Made by a program: the position numbers and the translations under genes. DNA of 64,000 bases from Dioszegia crocea (Eukaryota; Basidiomycota; Tremellomycetes; Tremellales; Bulleribasidiaceae): contig BCKK01000002.1 of NCBI GenBank assembly GCA_001600615.1, positions 1,704,809-1,768,808 of the forward strand, written 5' to 3'. A model generated the notes under the pieces. That model was not told where the DNA came from, made no database searches, and was given only the letters and a program-made list of their open reading frames with translations. This document shows positions 11,033-21,346 of the stretch, piece by piece; positions within the stretch are counted from its first letter, which is position 1; the number at the start of each line of letters is the position of its first letter.

Positions 11033-13005
11033 CTAATCATCGTCCCAATGACCCGACTGCTTCGGCGGCGCAATACCCGCCTGCTTCGCCACAATGATAG
11101 AGTCAACCCTCAACACCGCAATCGCCGCCTCTGTCGCCAATTTGATCGCCCAGTCTTTCGCCGCATAACTATCCAGCACACCGATTTGCTTGGCCGACAC
11201 CACGCCCGCCTCGGGTCCTGATCCCTCTGACTCAATATCCACCCCGACGTCCGTCCGCCCCTCGAGCGAATGCGCCTTGTACATGTTGCTCACGACATCC
11301 TCGGCGTTCAATCCCGCATTCTCCGCCAGTGTCCGGGGGACAACCTCCATCGCCTCGGCCCATCGCTTGATAGAGTGCTGTGCAAGCCCGGGCGTCTTGG
11401 CGCCGTACGCAGCTATGCGCGAGGCTAGCTCGACCTCTGACGCACCTGCACCGGGCACCAACCGGCCGTCGCGCAGCAAGATCCGGATAGTATTGATTCC
11501 GTCATCGAGAGATCGCTCGAGATCGTCGAGGTAGTTGGCGGTCGCGCCTCGGAGAACGATAGTGGCCGTTTTGGTCTTTTCGCCATCCTCTTGTCGGAGG
11601 ACAGTGACTCGGTCACCGCCAATCTCGACAGTCTCGAAGACGTCTACCATACCGGCTTCTTCGGGGGTAGGGGCACCGAGACGGGCAAGAGGGGTAGCGC
11701 CGACGACGCGACAGAGACGACGAAGGTCGAATTTGGATAAAACCTTAATGACGGCAATGTTCATTCGGTTCAGGTAGTGAAGGGCGAGGTCTCCGATACC
11801 CGAGCCGGCAATGATGAGTTTGACGCCAGAGTCGGCAATCTCCTTGAAATACTGCGAGTGTCAGCTGATTGCATTATACGCGGCAACGTCAATGGGCTTG
11901 ACTCACGCCTTCGAGCTGCTTCTCCTCTCCTTTTGTGAAGTTCAATAACTCTTCCGCCTTCTTCAACAGAACCGTCCCTTTTGTCTCCGTCTGCGAGATA
12001 TCCAGACCGCAGGTGTAGACCGCAACCTTGGCCTTGGTGGCCTTTTTGACAATCCCTAGCACGTTAGCGGACCTATCGACTTTGTAACGCTCAAAAGCCC
12101 ACCTTCTGGTTCCCGGCCAAACACCATTCCCCTGACGACCTTACTCGCGCTCAATCCGCCACCCAGGACTTTGACAACTCGGACGGAGTCGACATTGAAG
12201 TCTCGTGCATTCTTGGGCATCACGGCCAGGGCCGCTTCGGCGCAAAGGTTGGAGAGGAACGCCTCGGAACCGGGCTGTTTAGAGGCGAGGGCGGGGGAAA
12301 TGGCGGTAGCGATTTGGGCGACGGTGGGGAGGGGTTTAGATTCGAGTGTAGAACATATCAAAGCTGAGGATTAGCTCATGCAGATCATGATAGTGGAAAT
12401 CAGACTCACTCTCAAGCTCTTCACGTCCCTTCTTCATAGCCATCTCATATCCCAGAATCACGTCGCTGGGATGTAGTCCCATAGTCAACAGGTGTTCTGA
12501 CCGTTTGAGCAGCTCTCCAGCGAATATCAGCACCAAATTGGTACCATCTCCCATCTGTTCCTATCAGCACTAGCCTGACTGAAGCGGTCTCAGGACATAC
12601 CTCCGACTCCTGCGCTGTTGAGGCCATAACCAGAAGTTTAGCCGCAGGGTGCGCGACTTCGATCTCCCGGATGATTGTCGCTGCGTCCGAAGTCACAAAT
12701 AGTCGGCCCAAGTGGTTGATGATGAGCTTATTGCGACCTGAAGCTTTAGCAAGTGACTTGGACTCAACCAAGACATCGCACTGACCATTTGGACCGAAAG
12801 ATGTTCGAACAATCTCGCTGAGCTCGCCTACTGCTGCGATATTTCTCAGGACCGCTTCTTCTAGACCGCTCATATGCTATGCAGTGTTAGTGGGTGTTGC
12901 ATGGTCCACATTGGATGCTGCAGAACATGGTGGAATCTTTCAACATACCTTGTAGCCAGCCTTGAAGAGGTCGGGCCCTCCGCCCTTGGGTACTTTCAGC
13001 GCCAT
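11033..13005 (-). CDS. CCT8: Chaperonin-containing TCP-1 subunit theta
   Basis: Predicted 568 residues, the usual length for CCT8. Minus-strand exons: 13005-12949, 12876-12601, 12554-12410, 12363-12103, 12055-11907 and 11851-11033. Group II chaperonin signatures are present: MALKVPKGGGPDLFKAGYK at the N-terminus (theta-specific), RTSFGPNGQ, the nucleotide-binding MGDGTNLVL, then SGVKLIIAGSGIGDLALHYL in the apical domain. The C-terminal equatorial part contains VPGAGASEVELA and DVGVDIE. The last residues, SGHWDDD, are an acidic tail. It acts in the cytosol as one of eight subunits of the CCT ring that folds actin, tubulin and WD40 proteins. It faces the small gene at 13334 across a 328-bp divergent promoter. 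Confidence 0.97.
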
Positions 13006-13333
13006 ATTGTGTGCTCGATACCTCTCTGTTTATGAGGTAGTAGTATGTAAGAGCTGTAGGCCTTGGACTGTAGTGTGCACTTATGTAGCAAATGACTGAG
13101 CGAACAGAGCTTACCATCCTGGCCAACTTTTGGAAAACGCGCGCGTTTCGCGAACGGCCAAGCGGCGATCGCCGAACGTGGCACTGTTCGCCACCCAACC
13201 TGGATGGAACTCCTTTGATGCCACCACGGCCTACATCAGGGGCATGAACAAAGCAGATGGAGATTCACACAGCCTGCTTTAAACATGTGTCAATAGATCA
13301 GGAAGAACACCCCATCCGCACATCATAGATCAG
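13006..13333. promoter_or_regulatory. Divergent promoter CCT8 / small gene A, with a 12-bp palindrome
   Basis: 328 bp between head-to-head starts. It contains a perfect 12-bp palindrome, cggcgatcgccg, at 13163-13174. The same 12-mer is the core of a 14-bp palindrome at 22043-22056 upstream of NIK1. It may be a binding site for a dimeric factor. Confidence 0.4.
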
Positions 13334-13908
13334 ATGTCAAAAGCACCCGGAATAGGAGCTGGCAAGCCCGCTCATCCCTTCGCTGTCACTGTAGAGGAGC
13401 CTGTAGCGGTGAGTCTCCCCTGAGACTGGTTCCACCGATAAGTGGCGCGAGTCCAATGTCGATAAGATGGCACGAGCTCTGATAATTAGGCTACATAGAC
13501 CGACTGACGCTGGATAGAATTCGATCGTTCCAGATGGATACGGTATCAAGTATCACGCATATCACACCATGTGAGCCTTCATCTTGGTATAAGGTAGAAC
13601 GCTGACACAGGAACAGAACGGAAGGTGTATTGTAAGTGTACCTATGCACCTATCGGTAGTCAAGTACCCAAGGCTGATAAGGTCTAGCTTGCCAACGGGT
13701 ACTCAGCTGCCAGGAGGTGCAGTTTTACCCATGTCTTCCGTAGCAGACTTCCCGATGGTGTTACCACCAGGTAAGACGCTCTATCAAGCGTGAGGGTTAA
13801 GTCTGACCCTGATAGGGACCAAATTGCCGGGTGGCGTCATGGTTCCAGTGAGTTTCTTGGCTTCCCTGGCCTATATCTGACATTGTCCTGACTCAGCATC
13901 CCAGCTGA
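13334..13908 (+). CDS. Small protein A with LPxGTxLPGG repeats, unknown function
   Basis: Predicted 89-residue protein from six tiny exons: 13334-13408, 13518-13570, 13617-13631, 13688-13770, 13816-13847 and 13897-13908 (stop TGA). All junctions keep frame. The second half carries two copies of a short unit, VFLPTGTQLPGG and MVLPPGTKLPGG, each followed by a hydrophobic stretch and a proline. There is no signal peptide or membrane helix. Small gene B at 17330 has the same architecture. The 15-nt exon encoding TEGV is conserved in both and flanked by introns in the same phase, so the two are true paralogs separated by the F-box gene. I know no family for it. The first intron (109 nt) is long for this genome and could hide an unrecognised exon. 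Confidence 0.6.
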
Positions 13909-14323
13909 TACTTTAGATCGTGATGGAGCGAGTGAGCAAAGCGGACAAGGCCATGATGCAACCCGACCCAATCTGCTGTATTCAGTGAACGCCTCCTGTT
14001 TATAGATGGAGAGTCAGACTGCACGTGCCCATAGTTTAAGCTAGCTTTGTGCCAGCGCTGGCATGACTCCTGCTCCACCTTAAATCGTATGTATAGTAGA
14101 CTGTCCCAGAAAGGATACACTCAGACCAGAGCAGAGCGCCCATAGCAACTGTCAGACGTCCAGACCTTTGCCAACTGCCACACTAGTAATTGCCACCCAA
14201 AATCCAGAATGCCACATGCCGGCATTGTGGTCTGCGGAGCCCCATGTTGACACTTGCTACCGCACTCAGGCATCTTGCTCGCCTTCTTTCTCCTCTTGCC
14301 TGTTGTCTCTCATCATAAAAAGG
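13909..14323. other. Intergenic, small gene A to F-box gene
   Basis: 415 bp on the plus strand between a stop and the next start. It should hold the 3' UTR of small gene A and the promoter of the TPR/F-box gene. A CT-rich stretch (14275-14310) just before the ATG is the only compositional feature I see. Confidence 0.45.
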
Positions 14324-16990
14324 ATGCCACCCAGTAGCTCTGCCCAAGACTTGCTCGATCTTGGAAAGAGGCAGTACAAGGCTGGACAATGGTCAGACGC
14401 CAGAAGGTCTCTTGACAAAGTACGTTGTCCCTTTCCCCCTACCCTTGTCCTCGTCGCGGTCGTGACCGACGTGAAGAGGCTATCTGGCTGATTCACTTAG
14501 GCACTGTCGCTTGGCAATAGGCAAGCCGAAATCTACGAGCTTAAAGCCAAGGCATATCTGCGCCAGTCTATAGCGGAGGCGAAAGAATATACGCGCACGA
14601 GTTCTGGTCCAGACGGGGCTGCCTCGTATGAAGCAGCCTATGCTACCGCCGTCTCGGCCGTTAGCAAATTCACCAAGGACCGCTGGCAAGTGAGTTTTGC
14701 GTCGTGAAGAAGACATTGCCCGGGAGTTGACGCGTGATTTGGGATTCTTATGGCTGTGGCTTTGAGGGGGCAACGGGGAGAACTCGCTCGAATTCCGATC
14801 GAAGCGCTTTACTGACGCGTCAGCCCTACTACATCATAGCGGACATCGTATACCATCGCCAGAAATACATGTGCGCGCAAAGCTACATCACAAAGGCGGA
14901 AAACCATCCCTCATTCCGACGTGCCAATGCGGACCAGAAAGCCCTTATCCGGAAGTTCGCCGAGCGAATACAGCACGATCGGCGATACATCAACGTGCGT
15001 AATCGCGGGCGTGCTGAGGTAGAAGCGATCGAGAAGGATCTAGAGAGGGAGGCACAAGTGCGGAAGCGGACGAATTATGAGCATGTCCTTCCGGACGATA
15101 TCCTGCTGCGGATTGTGGAGGTGGCGAGGGATAGTGATCCGCGATTGCCCGTGCGAATGAGTGGCGTTAGCCCGCGGTGGAGAGAGGCGTTACTCAACCA
15201 GCGGGGAGTCTGGCAGCGGTTGATTCTGGGCAAAGGGAAAGATGTGGTGTTCAAGGTGAAGACATACCTTGAGCGGTGTGGCGGCGAGGATGGGGCGGAA
15301 GGGTCGGGACTAAGGGAGTTGAGGATCACGTTAGGATTCGATTGGAATAAGGCGGACGAGATTGGGAAGCTACTCAAGCCTCACGCGAGGTATATCGAGA
15401 GACTTCGACTCGATATTCGACCGAATCCCTCGACTGCCTCCGCTACCATGCTCTCACACTTCCACCAATCCATGTCGAGCCTTCGGGTACTCGATATCTG
15501 CGCAAGCGAAAATCAGCCTGACGGATACGTCGGTTACTACCTCCCTACCAAGCGCCTGGACTTTAACCTCCTACCGATCGGCGGCTCGTCGCTCGAGGAG
15601 CTGGCGCTGTCCGGCGTCAGCTATATTAGCGAGCGGAGTTTCAAGCCGCTAGATCCCGACGTCGAAACAGGCGTACTCTGGACCGGGAATCCTGCGGTCC
15701 AACTGTCGAACGTCTCGTCATTGCGCCTGACAGACTGTCAGCTCGGATGCAACGGCGCCGAATTCCGTCCAATCTTGGGGCACATGCCCAATGTCCGGCA
15801 AGTCCATCTGAAGCGAGTGGCGCTTTCGCTCTTCGGTACGCGGCCAGAGGCGAAGGAGGACGAGGGACTGTGCATGGAGCATCTGGAGGAGTGGCGGTCT
15901 GAGGGACCGTATGATTGTCTCAGTGATTTTCTGCCCGAATCCTCTACCCTACCCAATCTCCTTCATCTCGATTACGGCCCCACATTTCCCCCTCGAAGCC
16001 TTATCGATTTCTACCGATCGCCTCTCCTCATCGAGGCTTTACCTAAACTACAATCCCTCAACCTCGGGAAATCTACAATCACCGACGACTTCATCGATAT
16101 CCTCCGCGAGATGACTTCCCTCCAATTTCTCGATCTCTCTCGGTGTAGCCTGTCCGTCAAGTTCCTCGAGAATTTGGCGGGCGGAGCTAAAACTATCCCC
16201 CGACTCCTCCCCAACCTCGTTGCGCTATCCCTAGCTGGTAATCTCGAATTGCGCGCTCCTGTCTTAAGAGATCTGGTAAACTCCCGCCTACCAGAATCCG
16301 ATCGAATCCCTGTTCCCCTCGCCGTAGCCGTCCCCGTTAAGCGGAAGAATCCATTCGGACCGACACGGTCCTCTTCATCCCTCTCTGCTACTCCTGCACC
16401 TACGCAACCCTCCCTCGTTCCACCTCCGACTACACTTGTCCATACACCGCCCGAAGTTGCCAGACTCCGCTGGCTGAATGTCGACCTCTGTGAGAGCGTC
16501 GAGGTTGCGCTTTACCCCTCCCTGGAGCGAAAGCTAGGCTTTCTCAGTCGGTCTATGGGCGCAGCGGACGAAGATCGGATCAGAGGGAGGGGTAGGTGGG
16601 ATTGGACACTAGACATGGCGGCGCATTGTAGGTGGAAATTGAAAGGGGAGGGTAGTGCCGGCGTCGAGGAGAAATGCGAGATTAGGCCTGATGGTGAGTT
16701 GCTACTATCTATGAGGCATCTCAGCATTTGCTTCCTCGATCCGAACTTGTACCCATTACCCCAAATCATCGCGATGCTGATCAAAAACAGGGAAAGGCGC
16801 TTATCACGTCTATCACGCATGTTGTCAAGCGCAATTCATCGAAGAGGAGAAAGGGTGGGAGTGGATAAGTCAGATTGAGCGATCTCAACAGAGTGCGACC
16901 CAGGCCAAGAGGGGGAAGAAGACTGTGGGGCGCTCAGGGTCACAATCAGGAGGTCGGAAAGGTCGGATTGATGCTCTGCAGGAGCGGTGA
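14324..16990 (+). CDS. TPR / F-box / leucine-rich-repeat protein, Dia2/Pof3 type
   Basis: Predicted 784 residues from exons 14324-14419, 14501-14689, 14824-16693 and 16791-16990. Order of parts: N-terminal TPR-like helices (LLDLGKRQYKAGQWSDARRS, then LSLGNRQAEIYELKAKAYL and a third helix pair around YYIIADIVYHRQKY); an F-box near residues 180-230 (HVLPDDILLRIVEVARDSDP, then RVSPRW-like SGVSPRWREALL); then leucine-rich repeats (LRELRITLGF, LRVLDIC, LEELALSGVS, LQSLNLG, LQFLDLSRC). This TPR-F-box-LRR order is characteristic of budding-yeast Dia2 and fission-yeast Pof3, SCF subunits tied to replisome disassembly and genome stability. The last exon replaces a read-through frame ending at 16878 and gives a basic tail (KRGKKTVGR). 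Orthology is inferred from architecture. Confidence 0.82.
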
Positions 16991-17329
16991 TGGAGGGCGA
17001 ATGGCTGAGGAAATTATGTAGCTTGATAGTAGTAGTATCTGACAAATGTGTATATCAGCGTGTTTATACATATGATCCTTCTCTTGCCAATACTCGATGT
17101 CTACGCGCCAGGCCGAGAAGTTCGATGGTCCCTGTGCGACCTGTGAATATGGCTTTCATCTGCATCCAGGGCATCCTTTGTTCCTCCGTCTGCCCTTATA
17201 TCGGGGCATGCCCTTGCACTCCTTTGTACTGTTCCCTGTGATTCTGTACATGGGCATAAGGACATCTCGCCCGCTGGTCACGCCGACTCTTCTTGATTAT
17301 AGCACTCACTGTGCCTTAATCAACAGAGC
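16991..17329. other. Intergenic, F-box gene to small gene B
   Basis: 339 bp between two plus-strand genes. It must hold the terminator of the F-box gene and the promoter of small gene B. An AT-rich stretch, tgtttatacatatgatcc near 17062-17080, is a possible TATA-like element or polyadenylation area. No other feature seen. Confidence 0.4.
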
Positions 17330-18055
17330 ATGTACGCACCCAAATCTGGAAACGCGAGCGGAGTCGATGGTCCACTGAATCCATTCGTCATTACCCCGCC
17401 TCCAGCAGATGTGAGTAGGCCCCAGGATGCAAGTATGGGTCTCGCTGATGATTGAAGCAAAAAGAGGATGAAATACCGGGATATGTGAGTCATGCCAAAA
17501 AGAGGGTTCTGAAAGCGGAATTGGCCCATGCTGAATTGAATAACTAGGTTAAGCGATTTGGAGCGTATGTGAGTTTCGCTCATTAGGTCGTCCCATTATA
17601 TTCGCTTACGAACCCAGCATACTTTGTAAGTAGTCTGTCGTAGCATGCGACAGGAATAGCCACGCTGACATGAGATTAGGACCGAAGGAGTCTTGCAAGC
17701 CCATGTGACTCGCGTTGCAGGCTCTGTAGCTGACACCGTAGTCTTCCAGCTGGTACACTCCTCCCTCAAGGCTGTAGCTTTGCGATGCAAGCGACAATAG
17801 ACTTTGGGTTACACTTCCCGGTGAGTCGCCGTCTGTCATCTTGATGTCCATGGCTGGCGGTGGTATGAATGTTACTGAATGAATATAGAATGGGACAAAG
17901 GTGCCGGGTGGTTTCCTCTTGCCTGTAAGTACATCCGAACATTGGGGGTTGGACCATGAGCTTGATCGCTAATGAGTAAGGTATCAGTTGTCAAGAAGGA
18001 GGATGCGCCGCCGCCTGTTCATCCGCACGAGAACCCTCTGTGCTGTATTCAGTAG
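17330..18055 (+). CDS. Small protein B, paralog of small protein A, ending in a CaaX-like CCIQ
   Basis: Predicted 113-residue protein from eight exons: 17330-17410, 17458-17484, 17548-17568, 17618-17625, 17680-17694, 17742-17820, 17889-17924 and 17981-18055. Exon 4 has only 8 nt, and the intron 17695-17741 starts with GC (gcaagc) rather than GT. The match to paralog A fixes these junctions: HTLTEGVFLPAGTLLPQG here against HTITEGVFLPTGTQLPGG in A, and HFPNGTKVPGGFLLP against VLPPGTKLPGGVMVP. The tail is longer than in A, Lys/Glu/Pro rich, and ends CCIQ, which fits a CaaX box (X = Gln favours farnesylation). There is no signal peptide. Function unknown. Because exons are so short, one or two boundaries could be off. 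Confidence 0.6.
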
Positions 18056-18131
18056 TACAGAGTGGGGTCCTTGTATCACATACATGTACATCAAGCCCAG
18101 AAATCAGACGAAGCAGACTTGTGACCCTAGC

Positions 18132-18810
18132 TCAAAGCGCCAGAGCAAGCATCGGTGCGAGTGTCAGAGCCACGCCGGCTGCAATGACTGATGGGCGATA
18201 TGACAGTGCTGCGGAGCTGAGATATGCTTGCGACCTGATCGCTTCAGCAACAAGTTTTTGACCTTTGGATCACGGCTTCCCTCGAGACGCCCGCCCGCCT
18301 GCGTGTCCGTAGCTAGACTCACTGGAAGTACTCCTTTGCTGCAACTTTGGTATACTCATCCGGCAACACTAGGGTCTGCGAGACGTCCACGCCTGCTTTG
18401 GCACACCAAGAAACCCCGAACTCAAGTCCGTAGGCGACATCGGGCGCTGAGACGCAAGTAGCAATCAAGCATGCGGGCATTGCGTTGATGTAAGGCTATG
18501 AGATCAGCTTTGATACTGGGTCCTGTCTGGAAAAAGATCTCACTTCGTTTGCACAGTTCCCTCCAATCGCCTCATTGTTGCCCAATGGGTCATCATCGGT
18601 GTTGACAAAGTTGTGAACGGCCATGATGACAGATACATGGCATTGCAAGAAGCAGACTGGTCTTGGTTAGAAACGGCGCTTTGGGTGAACCTTGACCCAT
18701 CACTTACGAGAAGGGTTCTTATGGACGTCAAGCTGAAATTGTCCAGCTGCCAGAGCTGAGACCAGTGGCGAAGCGAGTGCGAGCGCAATGAATAGGATTC
18801 GCGACAGCAT
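18132..18810 (-). CDS. CFEM-like, GPI-anchored cysteine-rich cell-surface protein
   Basis: Predicted 163-residue protein from minus-strand exons 18810-18708, 18656-18544, 18495-18323 and 18234-18132. Features in order: a signal peptide (ILFIALALASPLVSALA); a domain with six cysteines spaced like CFEM (CFLQC, then GGNCANE, PACLIATC and SWC); a Ser/Ala linker; and a hydrophobic C-terminal end (VIAAGVALTLAPMLALAL), the classical GPI-anchor signal. CFEM proteins sit in the fungal wall or membrane and several bind haem; canonical ones have eight cysteines, so this is a divergent member. No single long frame covers it, so it is easy to miss. It faces small gene B tail to tail (76 bp). Confidence 0.72.
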
Positions 18811-19172
18811 GGCGTTCTGGTTGATTGTCTTGAAGTGAAGATGTGTCGGTCAGATTGATGATGTTGAAGTTCAGAGGCAGTTCATCAAGGATCTCCGGCC
18901 CCTATCTTGCAGCCTTGAATACCTTGACGCCCTTGCAACATTGTGATTTGAGCTCTTTGTCTGCGAAGGATGAGGACAAAAGGCGCCCAAGAGTTGCCCA
19001 AAAGCCAGCAGCCGAGCCTCTTTGTTGTGTGGGGTAAACGCGGGGTAAATTGGTCCCGGGGCCTTATGACGGCGGTGGAGGCGTCCAGCCTATCCGCGCC
19101 TATCCACGATCATCTATATCTCCCTTGCAACCCCTACATCTTTGCTTCACAGGTCTGACACTCTCCGTTAAG
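18811..19172. promoter_or_regulatory. Divergent promoter, CFEM-like gene / kynureninase
   Basis: 362 bp between head-to-head start codons. The stretch from about 19100 to the kynureninase ATG is CT-rich (ctatatctcccttgcaacccc). No clear shared motif is seen. Confidence 0.45.
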
Positions 19173-20867
19173 ATGACTGAGACACGCCCAGCAACGCAGG
19201 ATCTCCAGAAATTGGACCAGGAGGACAAGCTAAATTGGACTCGAGGGGAATTTGAGATTCCGTCCAGCAAGGCCTGTGGAGGAGATGATGGTGAGTCGCC
19301 AGGACGTACAAATAGGGTTACGGGAGGCTGAAAATATCAGATGGAGAAGCTATATACTTCTGTGGCAATTCTTTAGGGCTGCTCAATAAGCGAGCGAGAC
19401 AGCACATCATGGAAGAGCTTGAAGTGTGGTCTACCAGGTGAGCGATATGTTGGTGTCATTGGCTGATTGGTAGCTCTGTCACTGGACACTTCTCACACCC
19501 TTATTCACGGCCTTGGAAACATGTCGACCGGCCTTTGACTTCTCATCTCGCCGCTCTTGTCGGCGCGAAAGAAGAGGATGTAGCGCATACTTCCACCCTC
19601 ACCAGTAACATGCACAACCTCTTCACGAGCTTCTATCGCCCGACCGCCAAGCGTTGGAAGATTGTCATTGAGCAAGGCAGCTTTCCCAGTGACTGGGTAG
19701 GTTGATCTCACCTTGATCAGGAGTAGTTGCTGATCAGCAGTATGCCGTCCACTCCCATCCCAGGCTCCACGATGCGGTCCTCTCGCCAGCCCAGATTGAC
19801 GAAGCCATCATTGCGCTCAAGCCTCGGGGAGGGGAAGAGACTCTTCGCACTGAAGACATACTCAAAGTGATCGAGGAGAACAAAGACACTGTGAGTGGAT
19901 TTCCTCTGTAGATGGTGCAGGGGTATACTGATCAGCGCAGATCGCTGTGGTTTGGATGCCGCTGGTGCAGTACTACACCGGACAGCTCTTTGATATACCC
20001 CCAATAGCCAAGAAGTCGCACGAAATTGGCGCGCTCATCGGTCTAGACTTGGCGCATGGCACAGGAAATGTCGAGTGTAAGCTTGGAGAATGGGAGGTGG
20101 ATTTCGCGGTCTGGTGTACCTATAAGTGAGCGTGGTCGGATCTGGACATGACGCGTGAAAACTGACGCCAATAGATACCTGAACGCTGGACCGTCAGCTA
20201 TTGGCGGAATGTATGTGCGGTCAGGCCTGGATGATGGAGGGAAAAGGTAAGTATCTGCATTGGGATATACCCCTTTCGCTGCTGATCCATCAGATTGGCC
20301 GGATGGTGGGGCAACGACGCTGCGACCCGATTCAAAATGGAGCCTACTTTCCGTCCCACACCAGGCGCGAAGGGCTATCAACATTCCTGCACTCCCGTCC
20401 TCTCCTCCATCCCCCTTCTTGCGACTTTGGAACTGATCGACAAAGTCGGGTTTGCCGCAATGAGAGAAAAGGGTGTCCGACTCACATCGACTCTTGAGAC
20501 TCTGTTACGAAGCTCGGAGCACTTTATCCCACTCTCGCAGGACGCCCGCTCGACCAAGAAGATTGGATTCACCATTCTTACTCCGGAAGCACCATGGCGC
20601 GGTACGCAGTTGAGCGTCTTCATCACAGGCGGTGAAGAGGTCATGCCTAGGGTATTTGAGCGGTGTCTGAAGAGCGGGCTTGTGGGGGATGAGAGGAGAC
20701 CGAACGTGATCAGGCTGAGCCCGGTGGTGCTATACAACACGTTTGCGGAGGTGGGGCGGGCGGTTGAGATTTTGGAGGAGGCGATCAAGGCGGAGAAGGA
20801 AAGTGGTGCTGGAGGAAAGGCCGGTGAAGGGGGACAGAGGGATGTCATCGGAGGAGATGGACCGTAA
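19173..20867 (+). CDS. BNA5: Kynureninase
   Basis: Predicted 472 residues. Exons: 19173-19290, 19341-19437, 19474-19696, 19741-19890, 19941-20125, 20175-20246 and 20294-20867. It is a PLP enzyme that cleaves 3-hydroxykynurenine to 3-hydroxyanthranilate and alanine in the kynurenine route to NAD. Diagnostic segments: IYFCGNSLGL near residue 43, SVTGHFSHPYSRPW, LDLAHGTGN (cofactor contact) and WCTYKYLNAGPSAIGG, whose lysine should form the Schiff base with PLP. RLAGWWGNDAATRF and HSCTPVLSSIPLLATLEL follow as in other kynureninases. The C-terminal 20 residues are a Gly/Glu-rich extension. Length matches the family. The previous enzyme of the pathway, BNA4, lies 27 kb downstream on the same strand. 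Confidence 0.96.
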
Positions 20868-21060
20868 GGTCTTAGCTCATCACGCCAGTGAGCAACCAGT
20901 CACCACGCCGCAGTGACTCAAAGCACAAAATGCATCCTGCCTCTCTGCAATCTGGTCGTACGCTTCCCTCACTTCCAAGGCAATGGTCCCCTCTTCCTCC
21001 GCTGATCGACCCCTCGTCTCTCCATAGTCACGCTACCTCTGAGGCGGCCGACAGAGAGCA

Positions 21061-21346
21061 TCAAGATGACCTCGAGGATGAGGTATCAACTTGTGTGTCA
21101 GGTTCCGGACTTCCAAGATCCAGGGGTGGAATGTCCTCGGTGGCCGTTTGCGGTGTGACCGGAACAGGGCTGACTCGCGGTGTCGGTAGACCCCCTGTGG
21201 AGCGTGAGTCACTGGGTGCAGTATTTGTGGCTAAATGGGAGTCAGTTCCTCGACCTCGCCCAAGTATGTTTCGATAGGCCCGGCCCAGCCCCGCGACTCG
21301 CGAGCTGGTACTCACAGGGCGCGTTGCTGCCGTCTTGGTCGGACAT
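21061..21346 (-). CDS. Possible small Pro/Ser/Thr-rich protein
   Basis: Two exons, 21346-21316 and 21230-21061, join across a GT-AG intron (donor gtgagt, acceptor tttag) to a 66-residue frame starting MSDQDGSNAPS and ending DTSSSRSS before TGA. The composition (Pro, Ser, Thr, Asp) suggests a disordered protein, and codon thirds are C/T/G biased as in neighbouring genes. No domain is recognisable. An ORF on the opposite strand (20888-21277) overlaps it and lacks splice signals. The gene would be convergent with kynureninase (193 bp). Reality rests on splice consensus and composition alone. Confidence 0.35.

Noticed and set aside
13688..13847. LPTGT and LPPGT in small protein A as sortase (LPXTG) signals
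   Set aside because: Fungi lack sortases, the order is LPxGT not LPxTG, and there is no signal peptide or C-terminal hydrophobic tail.
16694..16878. Unspliced C-terminus of the F-box protein ending at 16878
   Set aside because: The intron 16694-16790 has good signals and leads to a longer in-frame basic tail ending at 16990.
20888..21277. 129-codon plus-strand ORF after kynureninase
   Set aside because: It overlaps the better-supported two-exon minus-strand frame and has no recognisable feature.
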